From NCBI GenBank assembly GCA_964496755.1, contig CAZCBD010000063.1, forward strand, positions 1 through 13,638: a stretch of DNA of 13,638 nucleotides, given 5' to 3'. Shown in pieces: positions 8,428 through 13,638 of this stretch. Each line of letters opens with the position of its first letter. Within the stretch, counting starts at the first letter, position 1. Position numbers and translations under genes: made by a program. The notes under the pieces are model-generated. The model was not told where the DNA came from. It saw only the letters and a program-made list of their open reading frames with translations, and did no database searches. Source of the DNA: CAZCBD01 sp964496755 (GTDB lineage Bacteria > Bacteroidota > Ignavibacteria > Ignavibacteriales > Melioribacteraceae).

Positions 8428-9117
8428 ATGGTACAAAACGGAATTATATGGTTTTTGGTGTTTTTATTTTCTACTACCTTGCACGAAGGTTTTCATGCTT
8501 TTGCTTCTTACTTTCTTGGCGATAAAACTGCATTTAAAAGCGGACAAGCATCCTTGAGCCCTATACCACATATAAAGAGAGAACCTGTAGGGATGATTGT
8601 TGCTCCTATACTAAGCTTTATTTTGGGAGGGTGGATGTTTGGTTGGGCCAGTACCCCTTATGATTTTCTTTGGGCTCAAAAATATCCAAAGAAAGCGGGT
8701 TTGATGTCGGCAGCCGGGCCGGCGGCAAATCTTTTGATAGTTTTATTTTCTGCAGCTTTAATTCATCTTGGAATTTATTTGGATGTTTTTGCAAAACCGG
8801 AATCGGTAAACTTTATTAGAATTGTTTCGGCAGAAACAGGAATTTACATAACTTTAGCAAAATTTCTTAGCATTGCTTTTTCATTAAATCTTATACTTTT
8901 TATTTTCAATTTATTTCCTATTCCACCTTTAGACGGAAGTGGAATAATTACAATTTTTTTAAAAGAAGATGTTGCAAGAAAAATACAGATTGTTTTAGCA
9001 AGACCGGGTGCCGGTTTATTCGGAATAATTTTAGCATGGAATTTATTTGATTTGGTTTTTGTTAAGGTATTTATCTTTGCTCTAAATTTACTTTATCCGG
9101 GAAGCCATTATGGTTAA
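8428..9117 (+). CDS. M50-family (site-2 protease-like) membrane zinc metalloprotease
   Basis: Polytopic membrane protein of 229 residues from the chosen ATG. The zinc motif H19-E20-G-F-H23 lies in the first hydrophobic segment, and the second M50 motif, NLFPIPPLDG with D169-G170, lies in a later segment, so both halves of an intramembrane active site are present. Other hydrophobic stretches lie around 50-70, 90-110 and 135-165. There are no PDZ or CBS domains, so this is a minimal site-2-protease-like protein. Substrate unknown; members cleave membrane-bound anti-sigma factors or signal peptide remnants. A TTG at 8419 is in frame, but the ATG at 8428 is the ordinary choice although its GGAAG site is only 2 bases away. 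Its 3' end overlaps the glutaminase gene by 8 bases, implying one transcript and translational coupling. Confidence 0.85.
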   Translation: MVQNGIIWFLVFLFSTTLHEGFHAFASYFLGDKTAFKSGQASLSPIPHIKREPVGMIVAPILSFILGGWMFGWASTPYDFLWAQKYPKKAGLMSAAGPAANLLIVLFSAALIHLGIYLDVFAKPESVNFIRIVSAETGIYITLAKFLSIAFSLNLILFIFNLFPIPPLDGSGIITIFLKEDVARKIQIVLARPGAGLFGIILAWNLFDLVFVKVFIFALNLLYPGSHYG

Positions 9118-10036
9118 CATAGAAAATTATAAAAAGCTGATTAAAGAAATTTACAATGAAATAAAGCATCTTTCCGGTATAGGAAAAGTTGCAAACTATA
9201 TTCCTGCATTGGCACAAGTTAATCCTAATAAATTTGCTGTTGCCATTTCTACCGTCAATGGTGAAAATTATTTGTTTGGTGATGTTGAAGAAAAATTTTC
9301 GATTCAAAGTATATCAAAGGTTTTTACACTTGCAATTGCTTTTGGAAACTTAGGGGAAAGAATTTGGAAAAGAGTGGGAAAGGAACCTTCCGGCAATCCT
9401 TTTAATTCATTAGTGCAACTTGAATATGAAAATGGAATACCGCGCAATCCTTTTATTAATGCAGGGGCATTAGTTTTAACCGATAGTATTTATTCAATCA
9501 CTACCGAACCAAATAAAGAAATATTAAATTTCGTTAAAAAAATTTCAAACTCGGATAATGTGAATTTTGATTATGAGGTTGCCAAATCTGAAAAGGAAAA
9601 CGGATATAGAAATTTTGCACTTGCAAATTTTATGAAAAGTTTTGGGAACATTGAAAACAATGTAGAGGAAGTTTTAGAAACATATTTTTTGCAATGTTCG
9701 TTGTCAATGAGTGCTCAGGAATTAGCCGACTCATTTTTGTTTTTGGCTAATCACGGAGTAATTCCTGCAACCGGCGAAAAGATATTGTCAGTAAGTCAGA
9801 CCAAAAGAATGAATGCTTTAATGCTTACTTGCGGACTTTACGATGAATCGGGCGATTTTGCTTTTCGAGTAGGACTTCCCGCCAAAAGTGGTGTTGGTGG
9901 TGGAATTGTGGCTATTATTCCCGGGGAATTATCAATTTGCATTTGGTCGCCCGAATTAAACAAATTTGGTAATTCATTAATGGGAATTAAATTTTTAGAG
10001 TTATTTACTACGAAAACGGGTAAGTCTATTTTTTAA
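9110..10036 (+). CDS. glsA: Glutaminase (serine-dependent, GlsA type)
   Basis: Hydrolyses L-glutamine to glutamate and ammonia in the cytoplasm. The 308-residue length is standard for bacterial glutaminase A. The beta-lactamase-like catalytic elements are present: S67-I-S-K70 with the nucleophile and general base, the NPFINAGA motif near 115-122, the QCSLSMSA segment, and K259-S-G-V-G-G-G corresponding to the KTG motif of penicillin-binding folds. No signal peptide is seen. The ATG overlaps the last 8 bases of the M50 protease gene, and a GGGAAG ribosome site (9099-9104) lies inside that gene, 5 bases before the start. MscS follows after 59 bases. Glutaminases of this type are linked to acid resistance or glutamine use in other bacteria; neither role is shown here. 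Confidence 0.95.
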   Translation: MVNIENYKKLIKEIYNEIKHLSGIGKVANYIPALAQVNPNKFAVAISTVNGENYLFGDVEEKFSIQSISKVFTLAIAFGNLGERIWKRVGKEPSGNPFNSLVQLEYENGIPRNPFINAGALVLTDSIYSITTEPNKEILNFVKKISNSDNVNFDYEVAKSEKENGYRNFALANFMKSFGNIENNVEEVLETYFLQCSLSMSAQELADSFLFLANHGVIPATGEKILSVSQTKRMNALMLTCGLYDESGDFAFRVGLPAKSGVGGGIVAIIPGELSICIWSPELNKFGNSLMGIKFLELFTTKTGKSIF

Positions 10037-10095
10037 TCAAAATTTGATTTATCTTATTCAAAGGATTTTTTTGTTTTATAAAAAAAGGACGTAGA

Positions 10096-10917
10096 ATGTT
10101 TGAATCTTTAAATTTTAATGAAATATTAGATGTCTATTTAATTCCTTGGGGAATTAAAATTATTTCGGCATTAGTAATTCTTTATCTTGGTAACTTAGTT
10201 TCGAAGATGATTTTGCGATTAATAACAAAGTTATTAACAAAAGCAAAACTGGATACAACTTTAATTAATTTTGTTTCCTCTTTAGTGCGAATGCTGGTAT
10301 TGGTTTTTGTGATTATTGCCGCACTCGATAAAATCGGAGTAGAAACAACATCCTTGGTTGCAATCTTAGGTGCAGCCGGTTTGGCTGTTGGCTTAGCTCT
10401 TCAGGGATCTTTACAAAATTTTGCAGCCGGTATTTTACTTGTTATTTTTAAAACTTTTAAGGTTGGAGATTATGTTGAAGCAGGTGGTATTTCCGGTAGC
10501 GTAGAAGAAATTTCAATCTTTAATACGACTTTTAAAACACCCGACAATAAAATAATTATAGTACCCAATGGTGTTATCTACGGCGGGAGTATTACAAATT
10601 ATACTACTGAAAAAAGACGGCGGATTGATTTAGTGATTGGTGTTGGTTATAATGATGATATTAAAAAAGTTAAAGATATTTTAACTCAAATAATCAACGC
10701 AGAAGATAGGGTTTTGAAAGAACCGAAACCCCAAATTGTTGTTGGTGAATTAGGCGATAGTAGTGTGAATTTTTATGTGCGTCCGTGGGTAAAAACTTCC
10801 GATTACTGGGACGTAAAATTTTATTTAACCGAAAAAATAAAATTAACTTTTGACGAGCAGGGAATTTCGATTCCGTATCCGCAGATGGATATTCACCTAA
10901 ATAAAATTGAAAATTAA
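10096..10917 (+). CDS. mscS: Small-conductance mechanosensitive channel, MscS family
   Basis: Inner-membrane channel that opens under membrane tension and releases solutes on osmotic downshock. The 273-residue length is close to E. coli MscS (286). Three hydrophobic segments lie at about 14-37, 60-80 and 86-112; the third is the pore helix with the characteristic Gly/Ala pattern (GAAGLAVGLALQGSLQN, residues 92-108). After it come the beta-domain (VGDYVEAGGISGSVEEI, then IIIVPNG, the family signature) and the C-terminal alpha/beta domain with a hydrophobic run ending in IPYPQ. An AAGGA ribosome site precedes the ATG by about 6 bases. It follows glsA on the same strand, so it may share its transcript; no terminator is visible in the 59 bases between or before the his promoter. 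Confidence 0.95.
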   Translation: MFESLNFNEILDVYLIPWGIKIISALVILYLGNLVSKMILRLITKLLTKAKLDTTLINFVSSLVRMLVLVFVIIAALDKIGVETTSLVAILGAAGLAVGLALQGSLQNFAAGILLVIFKTFKVGDYVEAGGISGSVEEISIFNTTFKTPDNKIIIVPNGVIYGGSITNYTTEKRRRIDLVIGVGYNDDIKKVKDILTQIINAEDRVLKEPKPQIVVGELGDSSVNFYVRPWVKTSDYWDVKFYLTEKIKLTFDEQGISIPYPQMDIHLNKIEN

Positions 10918-10927
10918 AAAAAATGTG

Positions 10928-10958
10928 TTGACAATAATAGTTCAATAATTTACTTTTG
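10928..10958 (+). promoter_or_regulatory. Promoter of the his operon
   Basis: TTGACA (10928-10933) is followed after 17 bases by TACTTTTG (10951-10958), an exact match to the Bacteroidota TAnnTTTG -7 element; counted from TTG the spacing is 20. Transcription should begin around 10962-10966, giving a very short untranslated stretch before the leader ATG at 10979. The position, exactly ahead of the leader peptide, strengthens the call. Confidence 0.7.
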
Positions 10959-10978
10959 TTTTTGTTAATAGAAACATT

Positions 10979-11041
10979 ATGAAAAAATTAAACTTACATA
11001 CCGCCCATCATCATTTAACTCATCAGGAGTGGGCACGGTAA
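10979..11041 (+). CDS. hisL: his operon leader peptide
   Basis: A 20-codon open frame, MKKLNLHTAHHHLTHQEWAR then TAA, with five His codons (positions 7, 10, 11, 12 and 15), all CAT. Located about 75 bases before hisG and followed by a terminator, it fits a histidine leader peptide whose translation senses charged tRNA-His: with little His-tRNA the ribosome stalls at the His codons. Five His in 20 residues directly before hisGDC is very unlikely by chance. The start has only a weak upstream purine run (AATAGAAAC). It is not similar in sequence to the E. coli leader, which has seven consecutive His; only the principle is shared. The peptide itself probably has no other function. Confidence 0.9.
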   Translation: MKKLNLHTAHHHLTHQEWAR

Positions 11042-11093
11042 GTTTTAAATAAATTGAATTTAATTATAAACCCCGACGTGCCTGTCGGGGTTT
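10999..11093 (+). promoter_or_regulatory. Histidine attenuator (competing leader RNA hairpins)
   Basis: Three mutually exclusive pairings are visible. Pairing 1:2 is 10999-11007 with 11030-11040 (TACCG/CGGTA and CCCA/TGGG, 9 bp with a 2-base bulge at 11034-11035). Pairing 2:3 is GGCACG at 11032-11037 with CGTGCC at 11077-11082, 6 perfect pairs extendable by wobbles, which occupies the terminator loop and its closing base. Pairing 3:4 is the terminator stem (11070-11077 with 11084-11091). A ribosome stalled at His codons 10-12 (11006-11014) covers arm 1, frees arm 2 for 2:3 and blocks termination. A ribosome that reaches the stop (11039-11041) covers arm 2 and lets the terminator form. Known for his operons as ribosome-mediated attenuation; here inferred from sequence only. 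Confidence 0.85.
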
Positions 11094-11097
11094 TTTT
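11068..11097 (+). terminator. Attenuator terminator before hisG
   Basis: A GC-rich stem (CCCCGAC at 11071-11077 with GTCGGGG at 11084-11090, extended by flanking A-T pairs) with a 6-base loop GTGCCT is followed by seven Ts (11091-11097). It lies between the leader stop and hisG, so it can only make sense as a conditional terminator. It is the most GC-rich hairpin in an otherwise AT-rich window. Confidence 0.93.
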
Positions 11098-11115
11098 GTT
11101 TTAAACAAAAGGAAA

Positions 11116-11988
11116 ATGGAAATGGCAAATGGTAACTTAAAATTAGCAGTTCAAAAAAAAGGCAGGTTAACTGAAAAAACCATGCGGCTTTTGCGTAACT
11201 GTGGTTTGGATATTGACGATTACTCTGAAAGACTTTTAATATCAGCAAGAAATTTTAATTTGGACCTACTTTTTGTACGAGATGATGATATTCCCGAATA
11301 TGTGCAAGATGGAGTAGCTGATATTGGTATTGTCGGAGAAAATGTACTTTTAGAAAAAAAAGCAACTGTTAAAATAAGAAAAAAACTCGGATTTGGGAAA
11401 TGTAAACTTATGATAGGCATTCCTGAAAATGTAGAATTGGAAGAGGCAAGAGATTTGGAAGGGAAAAGAATTGCAACTTCGTATCCAAATATTTTAAAAC
11501 AATTTCTATGGGACAATGGAATTTCGGCAAGAATTATCCAAATTAGTGGTTCGGTAGAAATTGCACCTTCTCTTGGAATGGCTGATTACATCTGTGATAT
11601 AGTTTCAACAGGAAATACTTTAAAGTTAAACAAATTAAAAAAATTCATTCCGATATTTGAATCTCAGGCGGTACTAATAGGCCATAAAAACATACGGGAC
11701 GAAAGAAAAATTAAATTACTTGCTGATTTAAATTCACGAATCGATTCAGCATTAATTGCAAAAAAATCAAACTATATAATGATGAATATTCCTAAAGAGC
11801 AATTAAACGAAGTAACCGAAATTTTACCTGCTCTCAGTAGCCCAACGGTTTTGCCATTGGCCGATAATACAATGGTTGCTGTTCATGCCGTTATTCCAAC
11901 TGATACCTTTTGGGAAATTAAACGGGAGTTGCAGTTTGCCGGTGCAACGGGAATACTACTTTTACCAATAAACAATATGATTATTTAA
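11116..11988 (+). CDS. hisG: ATP phosphoribosyltransferase, long form
   Basis: First enzyme of histidine synthesis: ATP plus PRPP to phosphoribosyl-ATP. The 290-residue length is that of the long HisG type, which carries its own C-terminal regulatory domain (about 215-290, ending in FAGATGILLLPINNMI) and does not need HisZ. Catalytic motifs include KGRL near the N terminus, ADIGIVGEN near 70-78, and the PRPP loop D161-I-V-S-T-G-N-T-L169 after SGSVEIAPSLGMAD. Long-form enzymes are normally inhibited by histidine through the C-terminal domain, which would add feedback to the attenuation seen upstream. Two ATGs are possible: 11116, with the GG of its ribosome site 3 bases away, and 11122 (codon 3), with more usual spacing to AAAAGGA. 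hisD begins one base after the stop. Confidence 0.97.
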   Translation: MEMANGNLKLAVQKKGRLTEKTMRLLRNCGLDIDDYSERLLISARNFNLDLLFVRDDDIPEYVQDGVADIGIVGENVLLEKKATVKIRKKLGFGKCKLMIGIPENVELEEARDLEGKRIATSYPNILKQFLWDNGISARIIQISGSVEIAPSLGMADYICDIVSTGNTLKLNKLKKFIPIFESQAVLIGHKNIRDERKIKLLADLNSRIDSALIAKKSNYIMMNIPKEQLNEVTEILPALSSPTVLPLADNTMVAVHAVIPTDTFWEIKRELQFAGATGILLLPINNMII

Positions 11989-11989
11989 T

Positions 11990-13282
11990 ATGAAAACATA
12001 CATTAAAAAGAATTTGAGTGAAATAGAATATAAACGTCTATTAAAAAGACCTGCGATTAATTTTACGGAAACATTTCAAGTTGTTGAAGAAATATTAAAG
12101 GATGTTAAAAAAAACGGAATAAAGGCTGCAAAAAAATATGCAAAAAAATTTGATGCTTTTGAAAACAAAGATATTTTTGTGGCTGCATCTGAAATTGAAA
12201 AAGCGGAATTGAAAATTTCAGAAAAATTAAAAGAATCGTTAATAATTGCAAAGCAGAATATTGAACGGTTTCATAAACAACAAAAATCTTCAACCTTTGA
12301 AATTGAAACAATGCCGGGTGTAAAATGCAGTAGAGAAGTAAGGGCAATCGAAAATGTAGGCTTATATATTCCCGGAGGAACAGCGATATTGCCTTCAACA
12401 ATATTAATGTTAGCCATACCAGCCAAGATAGCGGGCTGTGAGAGAATTGTTTTAATTACTCCGGTAAAGAATAGAATTGACCCGATCCTACTTTATACTG
12501 CATCGTTAGTAGGTGTAAAAGAAATTTTGAAAATCGGTGGTGCACAAGGAATTGCTTTAGCCGGCTATGGCTGTGAGGAATTGAAAAAAGTAGACAAAGT
12601 ATTTGGCCCCGGAAATCAATACGTTACCGCAGCAAAAATTCTTTTGGGTATTGATCCTGACGGTTGTTCGTTTGATATGCCGGCAGGCCCTAGCGAGGTT
12701 CTTGTGATAGCCGATAAAAAAGCAAATCCGAAATTTATTGCAGCCGATTTACTTTCGCAGGCTGAACACGGAATTGATTCACAAGCGATTCTTGTGACGG
12801 ATTCCGAAAAACTGGTAGAAAACGTTTTAATGCAAATTGAAAAACAATTAAAAAAAATACCAAGAAACAAAATAGCTGCACAAGCTTTAAATAATTCATT
12901 CAATCTGGTTGTTGAGAATATTGATGAGGCAATAGAATTTAGTAATAAATATGCTCCCGAACATTTAATACTAAATATTGAAAATGAAAATAATCTGATA
13001 AAAAAAATAAAAAATGCAGGTTCGGTGTTTTTAGGTCGGTATTCACCTGAAAGTGTTGGTGATTATGCTTCGGGGACTAATCATTCACTGCCAACCTACG
13101 GCTATGCAAAAACATATAGTGGTGTTCGTGTCGAAGACTTTCAGAAAACAATAACATTTCAAAAACTAACGAAAGAAGGATTGAAGAATATTTCTGAAAC
13201 CGTAATAAATATTGCCGAAATAGAAAAACTGGATGCTCATGCAAAAGCAGTTAAAATAAGGATATCGGAAAATGAATATTGA
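11990..13282 (+). CDS. hisD: Histidinol dehydrogenase
   Basis: Oxidises L-histidinol to L-histidine in two NAD-dependent steps, the end of the pathway. The 430-residue length is standard. All key residues can be placed by comparison with the E. coli enzyme with an offset of two: zinc ligands Q257, H260, D358 and H417, and the catalytic pair E324-H325 in the APEHLIL motif. The NAD-binding region includes the IPGGTA and GPGNQYV motifs. The ATG lies one base after the hisG stop and has no clear Shine-Dalgarno sequence, so it is probably translated by coupling to hisG. Its last 11 bases overlap hisC. The order hisG-hisD-hisC is common in bacterial his operons. Confidence 0.98.
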   Translation: MKTYIKKNLSEIEYKRLLKRPAINFTETFQVVEEILKDVKKNGIKAAKKYAKKFDAFENKDIFVAASEIEKAELKISEKLKESLIIAKQNIERFHKQQKSSTFEIETMPGVKCSREVRAIENVGLYIPGGTAILPSTILMLAIPAKIAGCERIVLITPVKNRIDPILLYTASLVGVKEILKIGGAQGIALAGYGCEELKKVDKVFGPGNQYVTAAKILLGIDPDGCSFDMPAGPSEVLVIADKKANPKFIAADLLSQAEHGIDSQAILVTDSEKLVENVLMQIEKQLKKIPRNKIAAQALNNSFNLVVENIDEAIEFSNKYAPEHLILNIENENNLIKKIKNAGSVFLGRYSPESVGDYASGTNHSLPTYGYAKTYSGVRVEDFQKTITFQKLTKEGLKNISETVINIAEIEKLDAHAKAVKIRISENEY

Positions 13283-13638
13283 AAATCTAATTCGACCAAA
13301 TATTAAAAAACTAAAACCATATACCTCTGCAAGAGATAATAATTTAGATGGTACTTTGCTTGATGCAAATGAAAATGCATTCGGGAGTTTAGCAGAGAAA
13401 TGCGGAGAAAAATTAAATCGTTATCCTGATCCGAATCAAAAAGATATTCGTGCATTGGTGGCTAATAAATTAAAAGTGCCATTCGAAAAATTATTTTTTG
13501 GTGTTGGTTCTGACGAAATTATTGATTTACTAATTAGAATATTTTGTTTACCCGGCGAAGATTCCATTTTAATTATAGATCCAACATACGGAATGTACGA
13601 GGTTGCTGCTAATATTAACGATGTTAAAATATTTAAGT
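13272..13638 (+). CDS. hisC: Histidinol-phosphate aminotransferase, 5' part (cut by window end)
   Basis: Only the first 122 codons lie in the window. The enzyme is PLP-dependent and converts imidazole-acetol phosphate and glutamate to histidinol phosphate. Recognisable N-terminal features of HisC are the IRPNIKKLKPYTSARD opening, LDANENAFG (substrate and cofactor contact region), RYPDPNQKDIRALVA, the GVGSDEIIDLLIR segment and DPTYGMYEVAA. The PLP-binding lysine falls beyond the window. The ATG overlaps the end of hisD by 11 bases in another frame and has a CGGAA purine run 3 bases upstream. This coupling supports a single hisGDC transcript under the attenuator upstream of hisG. Confidence 0.95.
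   Translation, partial: MNIENLIRPNIKKLKPYTSARDNNLDGTLLDANENAFGSLAEKCGEKLNRYPDPNQKDIRALVANKLKVPFEKLFFGVGSDEIIDLLIRIFCLPGEDSILIIDPTYGMYEVAANINDVKIFK

Noticed and set aside
9071..9307. 78-codon minus-strand frame across the M50/glsA junction.
   Set aside because: Antisense shadow of two confidently identified genes.

Overview
The window is AT-rich bacterial chromosome from the Bacteroidota/Ignavibacteria side of the FCB group. Three things point there. All four proteins with signal peptides have a predicted cleavage directly before Gln, the 'Bacteroidetes Q-rule'. There is a DUF5686 outer-membrane-type protein with a carboxypeptidase-regulatory-like domain. Promoter-like TAnnTTTG elements lie upstream of pepF and of the his operon. 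Several genes nevertheless carry clear Shine-Dalgarno sequences, so I do not assign a class or genus.

Layout. 1-1350: a terminator and serB (minus strand), a two-ACT-domain phosphoserine phosphatase. 1501-3485: two plus-strand genes for exported hydrolases, an S51 (peptidase E-like) protein and an S9 alpha/beta hydrolase with a short coiled coil. The S9 gene is interrupted by ten Ns; a 7-base repeat flanking the Ns shows this is an unmerged contig join, and removing it restores one frame to 3485. 3550-5901: DUF5686 outer-membrane protein (minus). 5979-6431: GNAT acetyltransferase (plus). 6460-8349: an exported M3 oligoendopeptidase F (minus). 8428-10917: a plus-strand run of an M50 intramembrane-type metalloprotease, a glutaminase overlapping it by 8 bases, and an MscS channel. 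10928-13638: the start of a histidine biosynthesis operon, hisG-hisD-hisC, with hisC cut by the window end.

The most interesting element is upstream of hisG. A promoter is followed by a 20-codon leader peptide with five His codons, a hairpin overlapping the leader, and a GC-rich terminator whose loop is complementary to the leader hairpin's 3' arm. This is the complete logic of a ribosome-mediated histidine attenuator, readable directly from the bases.

The other genes are mostly peptide and amino-acid handling (exported peptidases, glutaminase, serine synthesis) plus envelope functions. No mobile elements, CRISPR arrays, tRNAs or rRNAs were seen, and no gene-free stretch exceeds 300 bases.
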